Positions 53,528-61,003 of a DNA stretch of 64,000 bases are shown one piece after another. The DNA lies in assembly GCF_032681285.1 (NCBI RefSeq), contig NZ_CP136337.1, positions 1-64,000 on the forward strand, given 5' to 3'. The notes below the pieces were generated by a model. It was given only the letters and a program-made list of their open reading frames with translations. It was not told the DNA's origin and did no database searches. How positions within the stretch are numbered: position 1 is the stretch's first letter; every line of letters starts with the position of its first letter. The stretch is from Piscinibacter gummiphilus (lineage in GTDB: Bacteria; Pseudomonadota; Gammaproteobacteria; Burkholderiales; Burkholderiaceae_C). Position numbers and translations under genes: made by a program.

Positions 53528-53983
53528 TCAAAGCGGGTACGCGCTGAGAAGGTCGGAGAACGACGAGCCAGGCGCGAGCTCAGGGGGATTTGCTTGGCCG
53601 AAGTGCGACGGAACTTCTTCGGGGCGAAGGCGCTTCTCGCGCACAGCCTCGGCGTAGGCGCGTTTGCGCTCGAACCAGGCCAGCTCGTAGTGCGCAATCG
53701 GATCCCACTCGCTGGGGGCTTCACGCTCTACTTGGTGGGCGAAGTCGACGGCGGCTCCGTTCGTTTCGTCGAAGCGGATCGCCACCTCCCGGTAAACGCC
53801 GAACTCATGGCGTTGCTCACGGGTCACGTAAGCCACGGGGACGTCGGCGGGCGCCGGGAACAGGCGCTGGAGCATCCGGCTATAGACCTGGCACTCACGC
53901 GTAGAGTCTTCCGGATACGTGGGATTGCCGACTTGCGAGCAGCTTTCCTCTGTCGGCACAGGGCCGATGTAGATGTATTGCAT
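53528..53983 (-). CDS. Hypothetical protein
   Basis: A 151-residue protein starting MQYIYIGPVPTEESCSQ. A central helix is rich in Arg and Glu (LAWFERKRAYAEAVREK). GGAA lies ahead of the ATG. A terminator hairpin for the RadC operon sits directly upstream, so this gene likely starts the next transcript or is expressed by readthrough. Confidence 0.6.
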   Translation of the reverse strand: MQYIYIGPVPTEESCSQVGNPTYPEDSTRECQVYSRMLQRLFPAPADVPVAYVTREQRHEFGVYREVAIRFDETNGAAVDFAHQVEREAPSEWDPIAHYELAWFERKRAYAEAVREKRLRPEEVPSHFGQANPPELAPGSSFSDLLSAYPL

Positions 53984-53992
53984 GGGATGTTC

Positions 53993-54022
53993 CAAAAAGA
54001 GAAGCGGGCCGCAGCCCGCTTC
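53993..54022 (-). terminator. Terminator of the RadC operon
   Basis: GAAGCGGGC/GCCCGCTTC, a perfect 9-bp stem with a 4-base loop, is followed on the minus strand by TCTTTTTGG. The T-rich tail merges with the ribosome site of the next gene. Confidence 0.8.
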
Positions 54023-54044
54023 GATGAAGGGATGAAGTGGTGGG

Positions 54045-54239
54045 CTAGCTAAGCTGCAATGCCTCGCTGGCTTCCTCGTTCGTCAGGAAGAGGTCTCGGT
54101 CGCAGTCGTAGTACGCATGCTCACCAGTGGCTCTGTTCCACATGTAGAGGAGCGTGCGTCCGGAACGGGTCTTGGTAGCCGTTTCGTTACCGCCGCATGC
54201 GGGAACCCAGTCGCCTTGGACAAACGCCTGGGTATCCAT
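54045..54239 (-). CDS. Hypothetical small protein after radC
   Basis: A 64-residue protein whose ATG overlaps the radC stop (TGATG). The sequence RTLLYMWNRATGEHAYYDCD suggests a small beta domain. No family is recognised. Confidence 0.55.
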   Translation of the reverse strand: MDTQAFVQGDWVPACGGNETATKTRSGRTLLYMWNRATGEHAYYDCDRDLFLTNEEASEALQLS

Positions 54240-54826
54240 CACGCCAAGCCCAGTTCGGCCATGGAGGTAATGGAGCTCCCGTCCGCCGCCACGATGAAGT
54301 GATCGAGCAATCGCACGTCGACCAGCGCGAGCGCGGCTCGCACCTTGCTGGTAAGCGCCTCATCGGCTCGGCTCGGAGAAGTGACCGCCGATGGATGCAC
54401 GTGGCTCAGGAATACTGAAGCCGCGTTGCACTCGAGTGCCCGCTGGACGATCCGGCGCGGATACACCGAGACCTCGGTGAGGGTGCCGGTGAACATCGTT
54501 TCCGAATGGATCACCCGGTTGCTTGCGTCAACGAAGATCACGACAAAGGATTCGTGATCTGCGCCGGCGAAGTGAATGCGAAGGTAGTCTTTGACAGCGG
54601 AGGGTTCCGTCGTCAGTGAACGTCCCTTGATGGACTCTGCAGCAATCCTGGTCAGCAATTCATGCGCAGCTGCGAGAGCGTGGCGGATCGGAGGGCGAAG
54701 GCCTTCCCTGCCAGAGACGTGCCGCGTGACAACTGCGTCGCTGCAAACCAGCGGTTCGGTAGAGCCAGCGGGCGGATTGAGGAGGATCTCTTCCAGCTGT
54801 GAGCGGTCGAGCTGTGTCATGTTCAT
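54239..54826 (-). CDS. radC: RadC-family JAB/MPN domain protein
   Basis: A 195-residue RadC-type protein with the JAMM metalloprotease-like signature H-x-H-P-S-x5-S-R-A-D in LSHVHPSAVTSPSRAD. The upstream Glu lies in VIHSETMFTGTLTEV, and the tail LLDHFIVAADG is typical. It lacks the N-terminal helix-hairpin-helix of chromosomal RadC, as plasmid forms usually do. Such genes cluster with antirestriction functions; the activity is unproven. GGAG precedes ATG 54826. Its own upstream region carries GCGGG/CCCGC and CTCC...GGAG pairings. Confidence 0.9.
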   Translation of the reverse strand: MNMTQLDRSQLEEILLNPPAGSTEPLVCSDAVVTRHVSGREGLRPPIRHALAAAHELLTRIAAESIKGRSLTTEPSAVKDYLRIHFAGADHESFVVIFVDASNRVIHSETMFTGTLTEVSVYPRRIVQRALECNAASVFLSHVHPSAVTSPSRADEALTSKVRAALALVDVRLLDHFIVAADGSSITSMAELGLA

Positions 54827-54918
54827 GGTGATCTCCAGAAAGAAGCGGAGCACCATCCCCAGCGGGTGTGCCCCGCGTGGGTGGAATGACGTATTCGGCC
54901 GTGAACGACCTGGGCGAA

Positions 54919-55128
54919 TCAATCGCGCAAAGACTCCTGGATTTCCTTCATCTCTTCTTCGAGGCCAGCTGCCTGCATGCGCGTGGTAGCGGCCTGAAGC
55001 GCCAAGGAGACATTGAGTCGATCTTCCAGGTCGACGCCACCTTCTGATGCTTCAAGGTGGGTGACGTAGGCATCTTCGTAGAGCCGAATCAAAGATTCGC
55101 GCTCAGACGCCTGAACTTCTGTTTGCAT
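54919..55128 (-). CDS. Hypothetical small acidic protein before radC
   Basis: A 69-residue acidic helical protein (ESLIRLYEDAYVTHLEASEG). GGAG precedes ATG 55128, within a stem. It is the first gene after the shared leader of the RadC operon. No family is recognised. Confidence 0.6.
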   Translation of the reverse strand: MQTEVQASERESLIRLYEDAYVTHLEASEGGVDLEDRLNVSLALQAATTRMQAAGLEEEMKEIQESLRD

Positions 55129-55233
55129 GGTGCTCTCCGGTGGATGGAGGGAACACCAATGCCCTGCCGGGATTGGGTTCCCGGTGGGATGCGCGTTATG
55201 CGCGATTCGAGGGCGGGTCACGACCGCTAACGC
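55129..55233 (-). promoter_or_regulatory. Structured leader with shared box (RadC operon)
   Basis: The shared 21-base box is at 55233-55213 on the minus strand, preceded by a CCGTCGC-AAT-GCGACGG hairpin. Between it and the gene, CCGGGA/TCCCGG (55167-55184) forms a hairpin and CTCC/GGAG (55135-55149) pairs with the ribosome site. Same layout as the methylase-helicase and antirestriction leaders. From 55234 to 55412 I see only a likely promoter for the divergent gene. Confidence 0.75.
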
Positions 55234-55412
55234 CGTCGCATTGCGACGGGGAGGCCAGATGGCCAGTGTGAGGTTTCAGTATTGCAGAGCGGACACCTGG
55301 AGGCAAGATTCGAAGCTGTCGCATGCTCACTTGGCATACCCAATGATCGGGCTCATCGCTACGATCTGGCCTCATCGGCCCAAGGGTTGTCTGAACATAA
55401 GGAGGAACAGAA

Positions 55413-55910
55413 ATGGAAAGTCAAAAGCTGCAGCGAGGCAGAGCTGGTTGGGAATTGCTGCTTTGGGTGAGCATCGTTGTCCTCGCGGTGTGCGCCTGGG
55501 CACCCGACTTCGTGCCTGCAGATGCAGCGGACATCCAGGCGCTGGTCGAAAGGGCACAGGCAAACGAAACGGCGAAAAATGCGCTGTCGGCAGCACTGAA
55601 AGAAACCCCGAACCCAAGCAAGAGCGATTTCCGGAGGATGGAGCGAACGGTAGACGAGGTTCTGGTCACAGCAATCTCGAGAGAGGTGACCGGCGATCAA
55701 AGCCTGCAAACTCCCAGTGAGGCGAGAAAGGCGAAGGAGGCGGCACACAACGCTCGTGAGAACGAACTCGCTTCCAAGAAGTGGTCAGCCATGAGCGGTG
55801 ACGAGCAGGCTCGCTTCCTCGTAGGAAAGTGGGGATACGCAGCGTTCGCTGTGGTGATGCTCATTTCCCTCGTCGCAGGAGCGAAGGCCATCTTTTTTGC
55901 CGCCAAGTGA
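55413..55910 (+). CDS. Two-segment membrane protein with coiled middle
   Basis: A 165-residue protein with membrane segments near residues 14-30 and 142-162 and a helical, charged middle (IQALVERAQANETAKNALSA). AAGGAGG at good spacing precedes the ATG. It stands alone between two minus-strand operons and shares the bidirectional terminator downstream. No family is recognised. Confidence 0.65.
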   Translation: MESQKLQRGRAGWELLLWVSIVVLAVCAWAPDFVPADAADIQALVERAQANETAKNALSAALKETPNPSKSDFRRMERTVDEVLVTAISREVTGDQSLQTPSEARKAKEAAHNARENELASKKWSAMSGDEQARFLVGKWGYAAFAVVMLISLVAGAKAIFFAAK

Positions 55911-55962
55911 ACGATCTCCCCTGAATTCAGGTGCGGCCTCTTATATGGGCTGCGCAAAAAGA

Positions 55963-56005
55963 AAAGGCCGGTCGGTGCCCCTTGAGGGGTCACGAACCGG
56001 CCTTT
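55963..56005. terminator. Bidirectional terminator
   Basis: AAAGGCCGGT/ACCGGCCTTT, a 10-bp stem with an inner CCCC/GGGG stem, lies between convergent genes. A-rich and T-rich flanks allow termination both ways. Confidence 0.88.
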
Positions 56006-56009
56006 GCAC

Positions 56010-56276
56010 TTAAAGCGAGAGAAGTCCCACGTCGACGGCGTATTGCACGGCGGCGGGCTGCCAGTCCGCATCGCTGGGGCGTGGCCTGTGCGGCGGGACT
56101 AGAAATCCGTCATCGATGGCTTCGAAGACGGCTTCGTCCCACAGCTCGAACACCACCTTTCCGTTTGGAGATTCGAGACGCACGTGCGCTCGGTCTCTTT
56201 CGAACCAGGTGTGGCAAACGTAGTCCGCAGCCGTGAGACGTTGGAATGGTCGTTGGACAGAATGCGGTGCGTTCAT
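56010..56276 (-). CDS. Hypothetical protein of the antirestriction operon
   Basis: An 88-residue protein (start MNAPHS), with a beta-rich centre HVRLESPNGKVVFELWDEAV. It begins four bases after the preceding stop. Last gene of the operon before the terminator. No family is recognised. Confidence 0.55.
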   Translation of the reverse strand: MNAPHSVQRPFQRLTAADYVCHTWFERDRAHVRLESPNGKVVFELWDEAVFEAIDDGFLVPPHRPRPSDADWQPAAVQYAVDVGLLSL

Positions 56277-56280
56277 GTCT

Positions 56281-56499
56281 TCAGACCCTGTGATGCTGCC
56301 GAACGAGGCGCCGGCGCACCGCAAATGGCGCGCCTTTTGTGACCTCCACTGGTGCAAGATGCACCAGCCAGCGCAGCGCCGCCTCGCGCAGGAGAACTGG
56401 ATAGCGCTTTTCCTGCACGATGGCCTTCAGTTGCTCGCTTGGAGTAGCACGAAGGCCCTGGATGTATTCGCCTATGCGAAACATGCGTCTGGTCCACAT
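56281..56499 (-). CDS. Hypothetical small protein of the antirestriction operon
   Basis: A 72-residue basic protein. AGGAGG lies five bases before ATG 56499. It follows the antirestriction gene by nine bases. The sequence EQLKAIVQEKRYPVLLREAA is helical. No family is recognised. Confidence 0.6.
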   Translation of the reverse strand: MWTRRMFRIGEYIQGLRATPSEQLKAIVQEKRYPVLLREAALRWLVHLAPVEVTKGAPFAVRRRLVRQHHRV

Positions 56500-56508
56500 G
56501 GCCACCTC

Positions 56509-56955
56509 CTATGCGAGCGCTTGTCGGACCAGTGCACGCTCTGCGTGACAGTCGACGAAGGCGAGAAGCTGGGCAAGCTTTTCGGCCAGGTCTGAATGAC
56601 CGGCCCACGCCAATGAGCGCAGAGCAAAGCCTGTGGAAATGATGCCGGCGACCTCAGGACTGACACGACGCTCAATGCCGAGCGCTTCGATGTGCAGATC
56701 AAACGGGTCTGCGGAGTGGGGCGCCATGAATGCACCGCCATTCGAGAGGTCGAAGAAGTCCCAGCTACCACCCGTATAGACGCGGCAGAGGCGTTCCATC
56801 CAGGCGTAGATCTTCGACTCGACCAAGAGCATGACCCGGGGCTTGAAGTGCCGGGGAAGGCCCATTCGGGCACCTTCGCTCGCCAAGGTGGAGAACACCG
56901 ATGCAGACCCTGCGATGGTGCTCGCCAAGGCGAGATTGGTTTGGAGTTGTGACAT
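56509..56955 (-). CDS. Antirestriction protein of the ArdB/KlcA family
   Basis: A 148-residue protein with the family core MERLCRVYTGGSWDFFDLS followed by NGGAFMAP, and a helical C-terminus with AGIISTGFALRSLAW. ArdB/KlcA proteins relieve type I restriction of incoming DNA without binding the enzyme as a DNA mimic. The length is normal. AAAGGA of the ribosome site sits in a TCCTTT/AAAGGA stem, and the shared leader box lies about 190 bases upstream, so translation is probably controlled early after plasmid entry. Confidence 0.88.
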   Translation of the reverse strand: MSQLQTNLALASTIAGSASVFSTLASEGARMGLPRHFKPRVMLLVESKIYAWMERLCRVYTGGSWDFFDLSNGGAFMAPHSADPFDLHIEALGIERRVSPEVAGIISTGFALRSLAWAGHSDLAEKLAQLLAFVDCHAERALVRQALA

Positions 56956-57159
56956 AGCTCGTTCCTTTCGATGGAAAAGGAGCGCGAGCGACCCCAGCTC
57001 GGGGTGCCCGAGCTCGGGATGGAAGGGGATTGACCCCTAGAGGATTCGATCGTGTGCTGAAGAAGCCGAAGACGGAAGTCGGTAGCTCCGAAGCATCGAT
57101 CTGGAGGCCTTGGCGTGCGCCGAGGCGAGGATGCAAGTGCGGGTCACGACCGCTAACGC
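56956..57159 (-). promoter_or_regulatory. Structured leader with shared box (antirestriction operon)
   Basis: The shared 21-base box is at 57159-57139 on the minus strand, preceded by a CGCGA/TCGCG pairing. Nearer the gene lie CCCGAGCTCGGG (57007-57018), CCCC-AGCTC-GGGG (56992-57004) and the TCCTTT/AAAGGA stem holding the ribosome site (56963-56981). The stretch 57160-57308 has no gene and must contain the divergent promoters. Confidence 0.75.
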
Positions 57160-57308
57160 GCGACTGGAATCGCGAGACCGTCTAGACGACGATCGGAAGA
57201 CGAGGGAAGTATGCGCCTGGAGCTTGGCGTCATGCAACTCCGGACCCTTGAATCGAGAAAAGCCGCGCACAACATCGACGCGTCAAGTTTCCGAGCGAAG
57301 GTGATGTG

Positions 57309-58172
57309 ATGTCAGATAGGGCTGGTTCTGATGTGACGAGGGCAGCAGCATGGGTTCGCTCGTTGGTTCAAGCGTGCGTGGGACACGGCCGGTATAGACC
57401 AAGTGACCTCCTGTCATGGCTGGTCGACAAGATCTTGCAGGGGTTCGGTCTTCCTGCCGATGCTCCCCCCGACGATGTGGTGGGGTGGCTTCGAGAACAA
57501 CATTTGGCCTATGCGTGTGCAGTGAGCCAGCATCCGTTTGAAGACTTGCTGGGCAATGTGTACGAAGAGCTTGCCTCAAGAGGACACCGAGGCGCATTGG
57601 GACAGTTCTTCTCTCCATCATCGATAGGAGAGTTGATGTCGTCGATCCTGGGTGGCATGGAAGCCGCTCACGCAACGATGCAGCAAAGATCGGATCGGGA
57701 GGATCTGGTCCGCGTCTGCGAGCCAGCGTGTGGCAGTGGCGCACTGCTTCTGTCATTCATGAGATCTGCTGTGGCGGCGTGTGGCAGATCAGCCTTGGAA
57801 AGCTACTCGTTCACTGCAATAGATCTTGACCGGCTGTGCGCACGAATCTGCGCGGCGCAGATCCTGGTCAACATGCACATCCATGAGCATTCCGTCGGAG
57901 AGTTAGTGGTCTACCACGGTGACGCACTTGACGACCCTGCCAGTTTGAAGGTTGTCATCCATGCATCGATCCGTTCGCTTCGTCCCGACCTGGTGCTGCC
58001 GGCTTTGCATCCAAGCAGGGTGGCGGCGCTAAGAGACGCGAGTGCATCGCAGCCGTCGCGTGATGAATCGATGAAGTCCATGAAGACTGTCGGCGCGAGC
58101 CGTCGCGTTGCGCGGGGGCGCATGGTGGAGGCCGACGACGAGCCGGACCTGTTCAGCACTGAGCGTGGTTGA
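57309..58172 (+). CDS. HsdM-like N6-methylase, motif IV lost
   Basis: A 287-residue protein resembling the core of type I N6-adenine methylases: GQFFSPSSIGELM, SAM motif I CEPACGSGALLLSF near residue 138, acidic DLDRLCARICAAQ, and HGDALDDP. The catalytic NPPY/F is missing: the expected place reads DLVLPALHPSRV. It may bind SAM and DNA without methylating. The C-terminal 60 residues are polar. AAGG precedes ATG 57309. It leads into the PRTRC operon; its end approaches but does not overlap the ParB start. Confidence 0.75.
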   Translation: MSDRAGSDVTRAAAWVRSLVQACVGHGRYRPSDLLSWLVDKILQGFGLPADAPPDDVVGWLREQHLAYACAVSQHPFEDLLGNVYEELASRGHRGALGQFFSPSSIGELMSSILGGMEAAHATMQQRSDREDLVRVCEPACGSGALLLSFMRSAVAACGRSALESYSFTAIDLDRLCARICAAQILVNMHIHEHSVGELVVYHGDALDDPASLKVVIHASIRSLRPDLVLPALHPSRVAALRDASASQPSRDESMKSMKTVGASRRVARGRMVEADDEPDLFSTERG

Positions 58173-58240
58173 CTCCGAGAGAGGCCGCGAGACGATGTCT
58201 CTGTCGCCCCCAAATGTGGGAGCGAACAAGGTTAAAGGAC

Positions 58241-60007
58241 ATGAGTCACATGAAGCAACCCACCCTCAAACTCGGCCTCATCATCCGAGGGAACAACTAC
58301 CGGGAACGAATCACCGAAGAGAGCATGCTCGAAATGGCGGAAGCCATCAAGGCGGCTGGTGGTGTCATTGAACCCGTGATCGTCCGTGAACATCCCACAC
58401 GGCCGGGCTATTACGAACTGATCGCTGGCGAGCGCCGCTGTGTCGGCGCGCACCACCTGTACGGCGACGACTACGACATGCCGGTTGTGGTGCGAGAGGC
58501 GACAGACGCAGAAGCCAAGGCACTCTCCATCATCGAGAACGCCGAGCGCGAAGACCCTACGGAAATCGAAGAAGCGCAAGGCGCCGCTGATCTTCTGGCG
58601 TTCAACAACGGCGACAAGGCAAAGACCGCCGCGCAACTTGGCTGGCGCGACCCCAAGAAGCTGGACCGCAGGTTGCTGCTTCTCGGTTGCACGGCCAAGG
58701 TCCGGCAGGCCTTGATCGAGAAGAAGATCTATGTCGGTCATGCCGAACTGCTCTCAGGCCTGGACCCTGAATGGCAGGACAAGGTGTTGCCTCAGGTCAT
58801 CGAGCACAAGGTCAGTGTCGAGGTCTTGAAGAAGCAGTTGGGGCAGTTCTCCAAGAGTCTGGCCGATGCCATCTTCGACACCGCTATCTGTGTGGGTTGC
58901 CCCCACAACTCCGCGCAGCAGTCGGGCCTGTTCGATGCCTCCATCGGTGACGGCCGTTGTCAGAAGCCGAGCCATTTCGAGGAACTGACGCTGGCGGCGG
59001 TGCAGAAGATTGCACGGCCCCTGGAAGAGAAGTACCAGGTGGTCCGCATCTACAAGAACGGTGACGGTTTCATCCCGCTGCATCTGCAAGCAGAAGGCGA
59101 AGTTGGGGTAGGTCCGGAGCAGTACGAGTCATGCAAAGGCTGTGCAAACTTTGGCTGCAGCGTGTCGGCTGTGCCCGGGTCCTATGGCGCAGTGGCAGAG
59201 TCGCTCTGTTTCGATGCGCAATGCCACTCGACCAAGGTCGCGGAGCGGCGCAAGGCAGAGAGGGCTGCAAAGGCCTCTGCATCTGAGAACCCGCAGGCAA
59301 CCGGCTCAAAGCAGCAGGCGGCTTCGCAGAAGGGCCAAGAGGCCAAGCGCAAGGCAACAAACCAGACACCGCCGCGCGTTGTGCAGTACCGCCTCGGCCT
59401 GTGGCGGGAATGGGCCCAGATTGCGTTGATGGCCGATGCTGACAAGGCCATGCGGGTCCTGATCAGCATCCTCGCGTCCAGCAGCACCAGCCATCTTGAC
59501 TCGGGAAAGTTCGTCGCTGCTGCGGTGGAGATCGCAAAGCCCGCGCCCTTCGGAAGCAACCTGTTCAAGAGCGCCGTCGAGCAGGCTTCGCGCGTCGATG
59601 CAGGAAAGCTGCCGAACCTGATCCAAGCGATGGCGTCCTCGGCGGCGCACGGCGCACCGACTCAGGACCTGGAACTGATGCTGACGTATCTGGAGGTCGA
59701 GGAGGCGAGCCACTTCCGCCTGAACGAGGAATTCCTGGAACTCATGACCATGAGTGAACTGGAAAGTCTCGCGGACGAAGTGAAGCTGCGCAAGGCGATG
59801 GGAGACGCAGCGTTCAAGAAGGCGCGAAGTGGTGCAAAGCCAGCGTTCATCAAGGCACTCCTTTCTGTTCAGGGCTTTGACTATGCAGGGGTGGTGCCGA
59901 AGTGCATGCGGTACAGCCGCAAGCCCTTGAAGCTGGCTGCTGCAGGCGTTGCCAAGTCCGAGACAGCGGATCAGCAGGAATCGCAGCCCCAGGAAGCTCC
60001 TGTCTGA
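58241..60007 (+). CDS. PRTRC system ParB-like protein
   Basis: A 588-residue protein of the ParB-related part of the PRTRC cassette. The ParB nuclease-like domain has ELIAGERRCVGAHHLYGDD (the GERR box intact) and ENAEREDPTEIEEAQGA. A helix-turn-helix region follows (KTAAQLGWRDPKKLDRRL). Residues 230-350 carry Cys motifs (CVGCPHNS, CKGCANFGC). The C-terminal third is helical. AAAGGA precedes ATG 58241. It is distinct from the ParB at 20429, so the plasmid carries two ParB-type proteins. DNA binding is likely; its site is unknown. Confidence 0.9.
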   Translation: MSHMKQPTLKLGLIIRGNNYRERITEESMLEMAEAIKAAGGVIEPVIVREHPTRPGYYELIAGERRCVGAHHLYGDDYDMPVVVREATDAEAKALSIIENAEREDPTEIEEAQGAADLLAFNNGDKAKTAAQLGWRDPKKLDRRLLLLGCTAKVRQALIEKKIYVGHAELLSGLDPEWQDKVLPQVIEHKVSVEVLKKQLGQFSKSLADAIFDTAICVGCPHNSAQQSGLFDASIGDGRCQKPSHFEELTLAAVQKIARPLEEKYQVVRIYKNGDGFIPLHLQAEGEVGVGPEQYESCKGCANFGCSVSAVPGSYGAVAESLCFDAQCHSTKVAERRKAERAAKASASENPQATGSKQQAASQKGQEAKRKATNQTPPRVVQYRLGLWREWAQIALMADADKAMRVLISILASSSTSHLDSGKFVAAAVEIAKPAPFGSNLFKSAVEQASRVDAGKLPNLIQAMASSAAHGAPTQDLELMLTYLEVEEASHFRLNEEFLELMTMSELESLADEVKLRKAMGDAAFKKARSGAKPAFIKALLSVQGFDYAGVVPKCMRYSRKPLKLAAAGVAKSETADQQESQPQEAPV

Positions 60008-60012
60008 TGGCT

Positions 60013-60046
60013 GCGCCTCTCCCGGTCTAGACAACGGGAGGGGCGC
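60013..60046. promoter_or_regulatory. Hairpin between PRTRC ParB and E
   Basis: GCGCCTCTCCCG and CGGGAGGGGCGC form a 12-bp stem with one G-U pair. No T-run follows, so it may be an attenuator or RNA processing site rather than a terminator. A smaller AGAGGG/CCCTCT stem lies near 60063-60078. Confidence 0.5.
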
Positions 60047-60099
60047 CAATACCATGTGTTTAGAGGGTTAGCCCTCTCTCTCACAAAGGAAGAACGCGC

Positions 60100-60570
60100 A
60101 TGTTCCAAGAACTTTTTCAACTCAGCACCAAGGCGACGCTCGCCATGACCATCAGTGCTGATCCCTCTACGGGGCTGATGACCATCAACATCATCCCGAA
60201 GCCCAAGGTCGACCACGGCGAACCGGCCCTGGCAAACCCTCTCAGCTTGACGGCCACGCCCGAGGAGTTCCAGGCGGAGTTCGTCAACGTGCTCATGAGC
60301 TACCGCCAGAAGCGTGACAGCCTGACTGCGCAGGCAGAAGTGACGAACGAGCTTCTGGACGCTGCCAAGGACGCATCTTCAAAGAAGGGAACGGCGGCGG
60401 TCGCGAAGGCTGCGGCACCGAAGCCTGTCGCGAAGGCGGCTGCGGTGCGTCAAGCTGCTGCCGATCCCGACGACGATGCAGACGACGAGAGCCAAAGCGC
60501 GCCGAATCCGCCTGCGGCACCGGCGCCGGCCACGGCGAGTGAGCCGTCTCTTTTCGGTCCTGGCGTTTAA
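60100..60570 (+). CDS. PRTRC system protein E
   Basis: A 156-residue protein. The N-terminal half (FQLSTKATLAMTISADPSTG, then KPKVDHGEPALANPLSLTAT) fits protein E of PRTRC cassettes. The C-terminal half is Ala/Lys/Pro-rich and probably disordered. AAAGGA precedes the ATG. It lies between ParB and protein C as is usual. Function unknown. Confidence 0.85.
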   Translation: MFQELFQLSTKATLAMTISADPSTGLMTINIIPKPKVDHGEPALANPLSLTATPEEFQAEFVNVLMSYRQKRDSLTAQAEVTNELLDAAKDASSKKGTAAVAKAAAPKPVAKAAAVRQAAADPDDDADDESQSAPNPPAAPAPATASEPSLFGPGV

Positions 60571-60579
60571 GGGGGCGAC

Positions 60580-60786
60580 ATGGGTATCAAGGTTCAACAG
60601 ATCGCCCGCCGGTTCCTCTACAACGGCGTGACGCTCCCCGACATTCCTGGCCTCAAGGCGACCGATGTGAGGGATGTGTACAGCGTGCAGTACCCGGAAC
60701 TCGTCAGCGCGGAAATACAGGAAGGGGAGGTCGCCAATGGCGTACAGGAAATCACGTTCCGGCGCGCTGTCGGCACCAAAGGCTGA
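60580..60786 (+). CDS. PRTRC system protein C, ubiquitin-like
   Basis: A 68-residue protein of the PRTRC C family. It has a beta-grasp-like pattern (FLYNGVTLPDIPGL, VYSVQYPELVSAEI) and ends in RRAVGTKG, with a terminal Gly that an E1-like enzyme could activate. In this operon ThiF (E1-like), protein B (E2-like) and protein A (JAMM peptidase) complete the set. Conjugation is inferred, not shown. GGGGGCG precedes the ATG. Confidence 0.88.
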   Translation: MGIKVQQIARRFLYNGVTLPDIPGLKATDVRDVYSVQYPELVSAEIQEGEVANGVQEITFRRAVGTKG

Positions 60787-61003
60787 AGGCACGGAGGCAT
60801 TCCGGGCGGCGCTCGATCAGAGCTTGAGCGTTGACCCGGGAAGCCTGCAGGAGCAACTATGCAAAGCGCTCAATTCTCCAGCAAAGCTCCACGCGGCCGC
60901 GGCGCTGCTGAAAGCGGCCGACCAATCAAGCAGGGTGTCGGGAGACGGCGTACAGGTCCAGCGACTTCGGATTCCCTCTGCTTTGCTCCTCCCTCTGGCC
61001 TGA
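60737..61003 (+). CDS. Small overlapping gene between PRTRC C and F
   Basis: An 88-residue frame with a good GGGAGG ribosome site. It overlaps the end of protein C by 50 bases and the start of protein F by 145. The sequence FRAALDQSLSVDPGSLQEQL, then ALNSPAKLHAAAALLKAA, is protein-like. If real it is an out-of-frame overlapping gene; alternatively protein F starts later. Confidence 0.45.
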   Translation: MAYRKSRSGALSAPKAEGTEAFRAALDQSLSVDPGSLQEQLCKALNSPAKLHAAAALLKAADQSSRVSGDGVQVQRLRIPSALLLPLA

